A stretch of 64,000 bases of DNA from JAQGMV01 sp035626595 (GTDB lineage Bacteria; Pseudomonadota; Gammaproteobacteria; Burkholderiales; SG8-41), in assembly GCA_035626595.1 (NCBI GenBank), contig DASPNJ010000010.1, positions 71,349 through 135,348 on the forward strand, in the 5' to 3' direction. Made by a program: the position numbers and the translations under genes. Each line of letters opens with the position of its first letter. Position 1 is the stretch's first letter. Below are positions 32,118 through 41,796 of this stretch, in pieces. The notes beneath the pieces are model-generated. The model was not told the origin of the DNA. It did not search any database and saw only the letters and a program-made list of their open reading frames with translations.

Positions 32118-33473
32118 CTACAGGTAATCCACGATCTTCCATTCGCCGGGCTTGACGTTCACCACGTTCTTGCTCTTGCCCGGCCTGCGGTCCGCATAAA
32201 TGCGGCCTTCCTTCATCACGATCTGAATCTTCTTCTTGTCCTGCAGGCACGCGATGTCGGCGAGCGGGTCGCCCGCGACGGCGATGATGTCCGCGAGCTT
32301 GTCGGCTTCGATCGAGCCGAGCTCGTGACCGAGCTTGATCGCTTCAGCCGCGTTGCGCGTCGCGGTGAGGATGGCGTCCATCGGCTTCATGCCGAGCTTC
32401 ACGTAGATCTCGAGCTCGGCGGCATTGGTGCCCATGTGCGGCTCGAAACCCATGTCGGTGCCCATCGCGATGCGGATCCCCGCCTTGTACATCTTCTGGA
32501 AAGTCTCAAAGCAGAACGGCTGCAGGTATTTCATCTTCTTCAGGACGAACTCGGACGTTCCGAGCTCGCGCCGAAGCTGGATCGCGTGATCGGTGCGGTG
32601 CGAGAGCGTCGGCGTCACCGGCACGTTCGCTTCCTTGATCATCCCGATTGTCTCGTCGTCGCTGAACACCATGTGCTCGATCGTGTCGGCGCCGGCTTTC
32701 ATCGCCATCTTCTGCGCGTTCGTCGTGAAGCAGTGCACCGCCGCGATCTTGTGCAGCGCGTGCGCCTCGTCCACGATCGCGTCGAGCTCCTCCTGCGTCA
32801 TGTTGCGGATGTCGGGCTCTTCCTTGTCGGTGCCGCCGCCGCCGGATGCGCAGGTCTTGATGACGTCCGCGCCGGACAGGAGGTTCTTGCGCGCGAGCTT
32901 GCGAAGCTCCCACGGGCCGTCCGCGGTGTTGAAGCCCCAGCGATACATCGCGCGCGGCTGGATCAGATCGAGGTGCGAGCCCGTCATCGTGGTGAAGGCG
33001 CCGATCAGCATGCGCGGCCCTTCGACGATGCCCGCATTGATCGCGTCGCGCACGGCGCACATCTCGTCCACCAGCAGCCCGCGCGGGCCGTTCATGCCGA
33101 GGTCGCGCAGCGTCGTGAAGCCCATGTCGAAGCAGTTCTGCGCGTGAAACAGCGCGTACATCTGCTGCAGGTGCGGCATGATCTCGAACTGCGCGACGCG
33201 GTGGTTGTGGAACGTCATGCAGTTGAACATCGCCGTATGAATGTGGAGGTCCATCATTCCCGGCATGAGCGTGCAGCCTTCGGCGTCGATCATTTCGGCA
33301 TCCGGCGGGACCTCGGCCTTGTCGCGCGGGCCGACGCTCTTGATGTGCTTCCCCTGCACCACGATCACGGGGTCGTTCAGCACCGCGCCGCCGCGGCCGT
33401 CGATGAGCGCCGCGCCTCTGATGACCTTCACCGGGCCTTTATCGGCTTCGCTCAGGAATTCCTGCGATTTCAA
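32118..33473 (-). CDS. metal-dependent amidohydrolase
   Basis: This 451-residue enzyme has the amidohydrolase fold, with MDLHIHT near residue 75, VIKTCASGGG (the Lys may be carboxylated), AVHCFTTNAQKMAMKAGADTIEH and MGTDMG carrying the last Asp ligand. It resembles the imidazolonepropionase/Xaa-Pro dipeptidase-like subgroup that acts on C-N bonds of amides or cyclic ureas. It is first in transcription order of the 26548-33473 cluster. A peptide-like or amide substrate is possible. Confidence 0.87.
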   Translation of the reverse strand: MKSQEFLSEADKGPVKVIRGAALIDGRGGAVLNDPVIVVQGKHIKSVGPRDKAEVPPDAEMIDAEGCTLMPGMMDLHIHTAMFNCMTFHNHRVAQFEIMPHLQQMYALFHAQNCFDMGFTTLRDLGMNGPRGLLVDEMCAVRDAINAGIVEGPRMLIGAFTTMTGSHLDLIQPRAMYRWGFNTADGPWELRKLARKNLLSGADVIKTCASGGGGTDKEEPDIRNMTQEELDAIVDEAHALHKIAAVHCFTTNAQKMAMKAGADTIEHMVFSDDETIGMIKEANVPVTPTLSHRTDHAIQLRRELGTSEFVLKKMKYLQPFCFETFQKMYKAGIRIAMGTDMGFEPHMGTNAAELEIYVKLGMKPMDAILTATRNAAEAIKLGHELGSIEADKLADIIAVAGDPLADIACLQDKKKIQIVMKEGRIYADRRPGKSKNVVNVKPGEWKIVDYL

Positions 33474-33592
33474 ATCGCTCTCCTTGCGGTGCGCTACCAG
33501 CGCATCCTGCGGTTCTCTCTCGAAAGACGCGGCGGCTGCCGCGCTAAGCTACTTTCCGCGACGTGACGCGAAGCGTCGCGGCGCATCGTAGG

Positions 33593-34717
<1,125 letters not shown>

Positions 34718-34721
34718 GTGC

Positions 34722-34773
34722 GCAGGGTGGGTGTAGCGATAGCGTAACCCACCGGCCGGCGGGCTGCGCACCC
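34722..34773. repeat. GCAGGGTGGGTG / CACCC-type repeat
   Basis: GCAGGGTGGGTGTAGCG pairs loosely with CGTAACCCACC, followed by GGGCTGCGCACCCC. It belongs to the GTAGGGTGCGC family and fills the gap between fba and the CobW gene. Confidence 0.6.
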
Positions 34774-34782
34774 CCTGCGCCG

Positions 34783-35817
34783 CTATGCCGCTTTCGCCTG
34801 TTTCTCCGAGTCGGCGCTGTAACGCGCGAGACACGCGAGGCTGTTCATGCGCGAGCGGTGCATGAGCGCCGCCTGCGCTGCCGCGACATTCGCCGCACTG
34901 CCTTTCCACGCTTTGAGCGAAGGCTGCTGGAGCGCGCGTCCGTACGAGAACGACAGCGGCCACGGCAGGTTGTCCTTGAACAGCCGGTTCATCGCGTTCA
35001 GATGCGCCGTCGCGACCTCGTCGCTTTGCCCGCCGGAGAGGAAAACGATCCCCGCCACCGCCCCCGGCACCGTGCGCTTGAGGACTTTTACGGTGCGTTC
35101 CGCCACTTCGTCGACGCCCGCCTGCTGCGAGCAGTCCTTGCCCGAGATGACCATGCTCGGCTTCAGCACCGAGTTTTCGAGCACGACGCGGTCGAGGTAA
35201 AGCGCGTCATAGAGCGCGTTCAGCGTCCATTCGGTCACCTGCTCGCAACGATCGATGGTGTGGTCGCCGTCCATCAGCACTTCGGGCTCGACGATCGGCA
35301 CCAGCCCCGCTTCCTGGCAGATCGCGGCGTAGCGCGCGAGCGCGTGCGCGTTCTCCTCGACGCAGGTCGCGCTCGGGATGTCCCTACCGATATTGATGAC
35401 CGCGCGCCATTTCGCGAACTTCGCGCCCATCTTCACGTACTCGGCGCAGCGCTTCTGAAGACCGTCGAGGCCTTCGGTGATCTGCTCGCCGGGGCACAGC
35501 GCGAGCGCCTTGGCGCCGGTGTCGACCTTGATGCCGGGCAGGATGCCGTTGCGGGTGAGGAGCTCGACGAACGGCGTGCCGTCCGCCGATTTTTGCCTGA
35601 TCGTTTCGTCGTAAAGGATGACGCCGCTGATGTATTCGCCCAGGCCTTTCGCGGTGAACAGCATGTCGCGATACGCGCGGCGGTTCTCTTCGACGTTTTC
35701 GACGCTGATGCTCTTGAAGCGCTTCTCGATCGTGCCCGTGCTTTCGTCGGCGGCGAGTATGCCCTTGCCGGGGGCGACCATGGCTTTTGCGATCGACGCA
35801 AGATCATTGGACGGCAT
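34783..35817 (-). CDS. fba: class I fructose-bisphosphate aldolase
   Basis: This 344-residue Schiff-base aldolase cleaves fructose-1,6-bisphosphate. It has the animal-type signatures GILAADESTGTIEKRF near the N-terminus, AKWRAVI, and ENSVLKPSMV with the Schiff-base Lys, then IVFLSGGQSDE. GGAGAAC ahead of ATG 35817 supports the start. It closes the glycolytic block tkt-gap-pgk-pyk-fba. Many betaproteobacteria have a class II metal aldolase in this place, so a class I enzyme here is notable. Confidence 0.94.
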   Translation of the reverse strand: MPSNDLASIAKAMVAPGKGILAADESTGTIEKRFKSISVENVEENRRAYRDMLFTAKGLGEYISGVILYDETIRQKSADGTPFVELLTRNGILPGIKVDTGAKALALCPGEQITEGLDGLQKRCAEYVKMGAKFAKWRAVINIGRDIPSATCVEENAHALARYAAICQEAGLVPIVEPEVLMDGDHTIDRCEQVTEWTLNALYDALYLDRVVLENSVLKPSMVISGKDCSQQAGVDEVAERTVKVLKRTVPGAVAGIVFLSGGQSDEVATAHLNAMNRLFKDNLPWPLSFSYGRALQQPSLKAWKGSAANVAAAQAALMHRSRMNSLACLARYSADSEKQAKAA

Positions 35818-35898
35818 GACGGTTCTCCTGCGGTGATATATCTGGGGGGACGGCGAAGATTTTAGAAGGAAAGAAGCTTTACCGGTGCGCGGCACGCG

Positions 35899-37335
35899 TC
35901 ACGCGTGCCGGTGCTCACCTACCTTCACGATTTTCATGGTGTTCGTGCCGCCGGCCTTGCCGTAGGGCTCGCCGATCGTGAGCACGATGTAGTCGCCGTG
36001 CTGGACCGCGCCCAGCGCGAGCAGCTCGTCCTCCGCCATGTGGAGGGCCTTCTCCGGGTCGCGCGCGCCCTTGAACCTGATCGGATACACCCCGCGGAAT
36101 AGCGTCACGCGCCGCCGCGTCTCGACCACCGACGACATGGCGTACATCGGCACGTTGCCGGGCAGCCGCGACATCAGCAGCACGGTCTTGCCGCTCTGCG
36201 TCATTGCCGCGATCGCCTTGATGTTCAGGTTGTTCGCGGTGAACACCGTCGCCCGCGCGATCGCCTCCTCGACTTCGGTCGGGCCGGTCTCGCGGCGCCG
36301 GTCCAGCGAAACGAGGTCCTCCTTCTCGGCCTCGACGCACACCCGCGCCATGGCGGCCACCGTTTCCACCGGATACTGTCCGGTCGCCGTCTCGGCGGAG
36401 AGCATCACGGCGTCGGTACCGTCGAGCACCGCGTTGGCGACGTCGGACACTTCGGCGCGCGTGGGAATCGGGTTCGTGATCATCGATTCCATCATCTGCG
36501 TCGCCGTGATAACGGCGCGGTTCTTCTCGCGGGCGAGACGAATCATGCGCTTCTGGAGCGCGGGCACCACGGCATCGCCCACCTCCACCGCGAGGTCGCC
36601 GCGCGCCACCATGATGCCGTCGGACGCGTCGAGGATCTCGTCGAGCGCCGTGATCGCTTCGGCACGCTCGATCTTCGCGATCATGAACGCGTTGCCGCCG
36701 GCCTTGCGCATGAGATCGCGCGCGCGCGCCATGTCCTCGCCGGAACGCGGGAACGACACGCCGAGGAAATCGGCCTCGAGCTCGGCCGCGGTCTCGATGT
36801 CGCGCATGTCCTTCTCGGTGAGCGCGGGCGCGGTCAGCCCGCCGCCCAGGCGGTTGATGCCTTTGTTGTTGCTGAGCACGCCGCCCTGCTCGACGACGGT
36901 ATTGATGCGCGTACCGTCCACGCCCGACACGCCCAGCACGATCCGTCCGTCGTCGAGCAGCAGTGTGTCGCCGCTCTTCACGTCGTCGGGCAGATCCTTG
37001 TAGTCGAGACCAACGCCGGCCTGGTTGCCGAGCTCGAGCCCGGCGTCGAGCACGAAGCGGTCGCCCGCCTGCAGCGTAATACGTCCGTCCGTGAACTTGC
37101 CCACGCGTATCTTCGGGCCCTGGAGATCGACGAGCACGCCGACCGCGCGGCCCGCTTTGCGCGCGAGCGAGCGTACGAGCTCGACGCGCTTCTTGTGCTC
37201 GGCCGCGGTGCCGTGGGAGAAATTCATGCGCACGACGTCGAGGCCGGCCGCGATCATGCGCTCCAGCGTCTTCGCGTCGCTCGACGCAGGACCGAGCGTC
37301 GCGACGATCTTGGTGCGGCGCGGGGCTGCGCTCAT
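35899..37335 (-). CDS. pyk: pyruvate kinase
   Basis: This 478-residue enzyme converts phosphoenolpyruvate and ADP to pyruvate and ATP. Motifs include TKIVATLGPASSD, MNFSHG, and MIAKIERAEAI, with the catalytic Lys, and ATQMMESMITNPIPTRAEVSDVANAV. The C-terminal allosteric domain is complete. Its ATG overlaps the pgk stop by 4 bp (ATGA). A GC-rich hairpin (GGCACGCG, then CGCGTGCC) covers its stop codon and may terminate transcription. Confidence 0.96.
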   Translation of the reverse strand: MSAAPRRTKIVATLGPASSDAKTLERMIAAGLDVVRMNFSHGTAAEHKKRVELVRSLARKAGRAVGVLVDLQGPKIRVGKFTDGRITLQAGDRFVLDAGLELGNQAGVGLDYKDLPDDVKSGDTLLLDDGRIVLGVSGVDGTRINTVVEQGGVLSNNKGINRLGGGLTAPALTEKDMRDIETAAELEADFLGVSFPRSGEDMARARDLMRKAGGNAFMIAKIERAEAITALDEILDASDGIMVARGDLAVEVGDAVVPALQKRMIRLAREKNRAVITATQMMESMITNPIPTRAEVSDVANAVLDGTDAVMLSAETATGQYPVETVAAMARVCVEAEKEDLVSLDRRRETGPTEVEEAIARATVFTANNLNIKAIAAMTQSGKTVLLMSRLPGNVPMYAMSSVVETRRRVTLFRGVYPIRFKGARDPEKALHMAEDELLALGAVQHGDYIVLTIGEPYGKAGGTNTMKIVKVGEHRHA

Positions 37336-38513
37336 GAGCGCCTCGCGCGCTCTTCGAGGATCTCGATCGCCGGCAGCTTACGGCCCTCGAGAAACTCGAG
37401 GAAAGCGCCCCCGCCGGTCGAGATGTACGAGATGCGTTCGCCGAGGCCGTACTTCGCCACGGCCGCGAGCGTGTCCCCGCCGCCTGCGATGGAGAACGCG
37501 GACGACTCGGCGATGGCCTGAGCGATCGTTTTCGTACCGTTGCCGAATTGATCGAACTCGAATACGCCGACCGGTCCGTTCCAGACGATCGTGCCCGCCT
37601 CCTTGAGCAGTGACGCGAGCGTCGCGGCGGTCTTCGGTCCGATGTCGAGGATGAGGTCGTCGGCCGCGACCGCCTCGCTCGCCTTGGTCTCGGCGCGGGC
37701 GTCGCCCGAGAGCGCCTTCGCGCAGACCACGTCCACCGGCACGGGAACCGAGCCGCCTTTCGCTTCGAGCGTCGCCGCGATCTTACGCGTCTCGCCGACG
37801 AGCTCGGGCTCCGCCAGCGATTTGCCGATCGGCTTGCCCGCCGCGAGCAGGAAGGTGTTCGCGATACCGCCGCCGACGATCAGGCGGTCCACCTTTTCCG
37901 CGAGCGCACCGAGAATGGTGAGCTTGGTCGAGACCTTCGAGCCCCCGACGATCGCGACCAGCGGGCGCGCGGGTTTGTCCAGCGCGCGCGTAAGCGCCTC
38001 GATCTCGGCGGCCATGAGCGGGCCTGCGCACGCGACTTTGGCGTAGCGCGCGATGCCGTGCGTGGTGGCTTCCGCGCGATGCGCCGTGCCGAACGCGTCG
38101 TTCACGTACACGTCGCAGAGCGCCGCCATCTTCTTCGAGAGCGCCTCGTCATTTTTTTTCTCGCCTCTATTGAAGCGGCAGTTCTCGAGCAGGACCGCCT
38201 TGCCGGCGTCGACTTCCACGCCGTCGAGCCAGTCACGCTTCAGTGGAACGTCGGTCCCGAGGAGCTCCGACAGATGGCGCGCGACCGGCGCGAGCGATTC
38301 GGATTCCTCGAACACACCTTCTTTCGGGCGGCCGAGGTGCGAGACGAGCATCAGGCGCGCGCCGCGCTCGAGCGCGTGGCGGATCCCCGGAAGCGCCGCG
38401 CGGATGCGCGTGTCATCGGCGATCGCGCCGTCTTTCAGCGGCACGTTGAAGTCTTCGCGGATGAGGACGCGCTTGCCGCGCAGGTCCACGTCCGTCATTT
38501 TCAGTACGTTCAC
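37332..38513 (-). CDS. pgk: phosphoglycerate kinase
   Basis: This 393-residue enzyme transfers phosphate from 1,3-bisphosphoglycerate to ADP. Both lobes are complete, with RVLIREDFNVPLKDG, LMLVSHLGRPKEG and the C-terminal AGGGDTLAAV segment. It is coupled to pyk by an ATGA overlap. A 101-bp gap that contains a palindromic repeat separates it from gap. Confidence 0.96.
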   Translation of the reverse strand: MNVLKMTDVDLRGKRVLIREDFNVPLKDGAIADDTRIRAALPGIRHALERGARLMLVSHLGRPKEGVFEESESLAPVARHLSELLGTDVPLKRDWLDGVEVDAGKAVLLENCRFNRGEKKNDEALSKKMAALCDVYVNDAFGTAHRAEATTHGIARYAKVACAGPLMAAEIEALTRALDKPARPLVAIVGGSKVSTKLTILGALAEKVDRLIVGGGIANTFLLAAGKPIGKSLAEPELVGETRKIAATLEAKGGSVPVPVDVVCAKALSGDARAETKASEAVAADDLILDIGPKTAATLASLLKEAGTIVWNGPVGVFEFDQFGNGTKTIAQAIAESSAFSIAGGGDTLAAVAKYGLGERISYISTGGGAFLEFLEGRKLPAIEILEERARRS

Positions 38514-38540
38514 GGCGACATCCGTAAAGCGGCGTTATTC

Positions 38541-38608
38541 GTCACCCCGGCGCAGGCCGGGGTCCAGCACCCGTCCGTTTCCTGGGTCCCGGCCTTCGCC
38601 GGGACGAC
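38541..38608. repeat. CCGGGGTCC double-hairpin repeat (common proteobacterial palindrome)
   Basis: Two hairpins, CCCCGGCGCAGGCCGGGG and CCCGGCCTTCGCCGGG, are joined by GTCCAGCACCCG...TCCTGGGTC. The whole matches the widespread palindromic element often seen in proteobacterial intergenic regions. It fills most of the gap between gap and pgk, so it may modulate operon expression. Confidence 0.8.
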
Positions 38609-38614
38609 GGCGTG

Positions 38615-39628
38615 TTACTTCGCGTTCATCAACGCGACCGTCGTGTCGAGCATGCGGTTGCTGAAGCCCCACTCGTTGTCGTACCAGGAGAGCGCCTTCA
38701 CCAGAACACCGTTGGAGACCTTGGTGAGCGACGCGTCGACGATGCTCGAAGCCGGGTTGTGGTTCAGATCGCTCGAGACGATCGGGTCTTCGGTGTACTC
38801 GAGAATGCCTTTCAGCTCGCCTTCCGCGGCGGCCTTGAGGATCGAATTCACTTCCGCGACCGTGGTGTTGCGCGCCGCCGTGAACGTGAGATCGACGAGC
38901 GAGACATTTGCGGTCGGCACGCGCACGGCAAAGCCGTCGAGCTTGCCATTGAGCTCCGGCAGCACGAGCCCGACCGCCGCGGCCGCACCGGTCTTCGTTG
39001 GGATCATGTTGAGCGCCGCCGCGCGCGCGCGGCGCAGGTCCTCGTGATAGACGTCGGTCAGCACCTGATCATTCGTGTACGAGTGCACCGTGGTCATGAG
39101 GCCCTGCACGATGCCGAGCTTGTCGTGCAGCGCCTTCGCGAGCGGCGCGAGACAGTTGGTGGTACACGAGGCGTTGGAGATGACCGTGTGGCCCGCCTTC
39201 AGCGTCTTCTCGTTGACGCCGTACACGACCGTCGCATCGACGTCCTTGCCGCCGGGCGCGGAGATGATCACCTTCTTCGCGCCGCCTTTCAGGTGAGCGC
39301 CCGCTTTTTCCTTGCTCGTGAAAAAGCCGGTGCATTCGAACACGACGTCCACGCCGAGCGAGCCCCACGGCAGCTCCGCGGGATTCCTCTGCGCGAGCAC
39401 CTTGATGCGATCGCCGTTGACGACCATCGAGTCGCCGTCGACCGTCACCTTGCCCGGGAACTTGCCGTGCACCGTGTCGTACTGCGTGAGATGCGCGTTC
39501 GTCTGCGCATTGCCGAGGTCGTTGACCGCGACGATCTCGATGCCGTGCTTCTTTCCGCTCTCGTAATGCGCGCGGAGGATGTTGCGGCCGATGCGGCCAT
39601 ACCCGTTGATCGCGACTTTGATAGCCAT
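38615..39628 (-). CDS. gap: glyceraldehyde-3-phosphate dehydrogenase
   Basis: This 337-residue NAD-dependent enzyme has the Rossmann motif INGYGRIGRN at the N-terminus and the catalytic SNASCTTNCLAPLAK. ATG 39628 (MAIKVAINGYG) is preferred to the ATG one codon upstream. It lies 10 bp after tkt, so the two are surely co-transcribed. Confidence 0.96.
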   Translation of the reverse strand: MAIKVAINGYGRIGRNILRAHYESGKKHGIEIVAVNDLGNAQTNAHLTQYDTVHGKFPGKVTVDGDSMVVNGDRIKVLAQRNPAELPWGSLGVDVVFECTGFFTSKEKAGAHLKGGAKKVIISAPGGKDVDATVVYGVNEKTLKAGHTVISNASCTTNCLAPLAKALHDKLGIVQGLMTTVHSYTNDQVLTDVYHEDLRRARAAALNMIPTKTGAAAAVGLVLPELNGKLDGFAVRVPTANVSLVDLTFTAARNTTVAEVNSILKAAAEGELKGILEYTEDPIVSSDLNHNPASSIVDASLTKVSNGVLVKALSWYDNEWGFSNRMLDTTVALMNAK

Positions 39629-39638
39629 CACTTCTCTC

Positions 39639-41639
39639 CTAAAGAATCCGTTTCACCGCGTTCGCCACGTTTTCGGCGGTGAAGCCGAAATGCTTGAAGA
39701 CGTCCGCCGCCGGCGCCGATTCGCCGAAGGTGTCGAGCCCCACCACGGCGCCGTCCAGGCCGACGTACTTGCGCCAGTAGTCCGCGACCCCCGCTTCCAC
39801 GGCGACGCGCGCGACGCCCGCCGGCAGCACCGTTTGGCGGTAGGCGGCGTCCTGTCGATCGAACACGTTCGTCGAGGGCATCGAGACCACGCGTACCGGG
39901 ATATCCTGGCTCGCCAGCAGTTTTTGCGCCGCCATCGCAAGCTGGACTTCCGAGCCGGTCGCGATGATCACGGCGCGCGGCGTGCCGTTCGGCGCGTCCG
40001 ACAGCACATACCCGCCGCGCGCGATCGCCGCGACCTGCTCCGGGCTGCGTTTCTGAAACGGCACGTTCTGGCGCGTGAACAGCAGGCTCGTCGGTCCGTC
40101 CTTGCGCTCGACTGCCGCGATCCAGGCTACGGCGGACTCGGCCGTGTCGCACGGTCGCCAGACGTCCATGCGCGGGATGAGCCGCAGCGCAGCCGCGTGC
40201 TCGACCGGCTGGTGCGTCGGACCGTCCTCGCCGAGCCCGATCGAATCATGCGTGAACACGTACACGACACGCTGCTTCATGAGCGCGGCCATGCGCAGCG
40301 CGTTGCGCGCGTAATCGGAAAACGTGAGGAAGGTCGCGCAATACGGGATGAGCCCGCCGTGCAGCGCGAGCCCATTGGAGATCGCCGACATGCCGAACTC
40401 GCGCACACCGAAGTAGAGATAGTTGCCGCCGCCCGCGCGCCCGAGCGGCGTCGAGCCCGACCACAGCGTGAGATTCGAACCGGCGAGATCGGCGGAGCCG
40501 CCGATGAGCTCCGGCAGCACCGGGCCGAGCGCCTCGATCGCGTTCTGGGAAGCCTTACGTGTCGCGATCGTCTCCGCTTTGGCGACCACGCTCGCGATGA
40601 TCGCGTCGCACGCGCCGCGCCAGTTGGAGGGGAGCTCGCCGCTGACGCGGCGCTCGAAATCGGCTGCGCGATCCCCATGGTCGCGCGCGTACGCGTCGAA
40701 CCGCGCTTTCCATTCGGCCTCGAGCTTCGCGCCGCGGGTGCGCGCGTCCCAGCCGTCGTAGACGTGCTGCGGAATCTCGAACGCGGGGGATTCCCAGCCG
40801 ATCGCCTGGCGCGTGGCTGCGATCTCGTCCGCCCCGAGCGGCGCGCCGTGCGCGGCGCCGGTGTTCGCTTTCTTCGGCGCGCCTTGCGCGATCACCGTCT
40901 TACAGCAGATGAGCGTCGGGCGCTCGCGCTCGGCTTTCGCTTTGACGATCGCCGCATCCACGGCTTGCGCGTCGTGCCCGTCGACCCCGCGGATCACGTT
41001 CCAGCCGTACGCCTCGAAGCGCGCCGGCGTGTCGTCGGTGAACCACTGGCGCATCGATCCTTTTTCGGAGTCGATCGAGATCCCGTTGTCGTCCCAGAAC
41101 CCGATCAGCTTGGAGAGCCCGAGGGTACCGGCGAGCGAGCACGCTTCGTGCGAGATGCCTTCCATGAGGCAACCGTCGCCGAGAAACACGTAGGTCCGAT
41201 GATCGACGATGTCGTGAGCGCCGGCGTTGAACTCGGCGGCGAGCACGCGCTCGGCAATCGCCATGCCGACCGCGTTCGCGAGGCCCTGTCCCAGCGGGCC
41301 GGTCGTCGTCTCGACACCGGGCGCGTAGCCATGCTCCGGATGCCCGGGCGTCATCGAGCCGAGCTGCCGGAAGCGCTTGATCTCGTCCATCGGCAGCGCA
41401 TAGCCGGTGAGGTGCAGCACCGCGTACAGGAGCATGGAGCCGTGACCGTTCGATACCACGAAGCGGTCGCGATCGGGCCAGCGCGGGTTGGCGGGGTTGT
41501 GACGGAGATGCGAGTTCCAGAGCACCTCGGCGATATCGGCCATGCCCATCGGCATGCCGGGATGGCCGGAGTTCGCCTGCTGCACCGCGTCCATGGCGAG
41601 CGCGCGCACGGCGTTCGCGAGTTCCAGACGTGAGGTCAT
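39639..41639 (-). CDS. tkt: transketolase
   Basis: This 666-residue thiamine-diphosphate enzyme moves two-carbon units in the pentose phosphate (and possibly Calvin) pathway. It shows GHPGMPMGMADIAEVLW, the ThDP-binding GDGCLMEGISHEACSLAG, and DSIGLGEDGPTHQPVEH. Start 41639 gives MTSRLELANAVRALAMDAV; an upstream frame extension runs into a repeat and is unlikely. It is the first gene of the glycolytic block. Confidence 0.95.
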   Translation of the reverse strand: MTSRLELANAVRALAMDAVQQANSGHPGMPMGMADIAEVLWNSHLRHNPANPRWPDRDRFVVSNGHGSMLLYAVLHLTGYALPMDEIKRFRQLGSMTPGHPEHGYAPGVETTTGPLGQGLANAVGMAIAERVLAAEFNAGAHDIVDHRTYVFLGDGCLMEGISHEACSLAGTLGLSKLIGFWDDNGISIDSEKGSMRQWFTDDTPARFEAYGWNVIRGVDGHDAQAVDAAIVKAKAERERPTLICCKTVIAQGAPKKANTGAAHGAPLGADEIAATRQAIGWESPAFEIPQHVYDGWDARTRGAKLEAEWKARFDAYARDHGDRAADFERRVSGELPSNWRGACDAIIASVVAKAETIATRKASQNAIEALGPVLPELIGGSADLAGSNLTLWSGSTPLGRAGGGNYLYFGVREFGMSAISNGLALHGGLIPYCATFLTFSDYARNALRMAALMKQRVVYVFTHDSIGLGEDGPTHQPVEHAAALRLIPRMDVWRPCDTAESAVAWIAAVERKDGPTSLLFTRQNVPFQKRSPEQVAAIARGGYVLSDAPNGTPRAVIIATGSEVQLAMAAQKLLASQDIPVRVVSMPSTNVFDRQDAAYRQTVLPAGVARVAVEAGVADYWRKYVGLDGAVVGLDTFGESAPAADVFKHFGFTAENVANAVKRIL

Positions 41640-41683
41640 CGACTTCGGAAGGATGGTGCGAGGGGAAAGCGCGATTATATCAA

Positions 41684-41766
41684 CCGAAGGAAGGGAGATT
41701 ACGGCGGGGACACGGCCCGCACAGAAGCGCGCCATGCATCTCGGTTCCCCTCTGTTCGTTTACCGC
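41684..41766. repeat. GAAGG...TTCCCCTCTGTTCG palindromic repeat, copy 3
   Basis: CCGAAGGAAGGGAGATTACGG, then GCGCGCCATGCAT, then GGTTCCCCTCTGTTCGTTTACCG. It lies between ntrX and tkt, upstream of the glycolytic genes. It shares its inner GCGCCATGCAT with the copy at 30301. Confidence 0.8.
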
Positions 41767-41796
41767 GTGGTCACAGCCGCCGATGAGTAGCCAATG

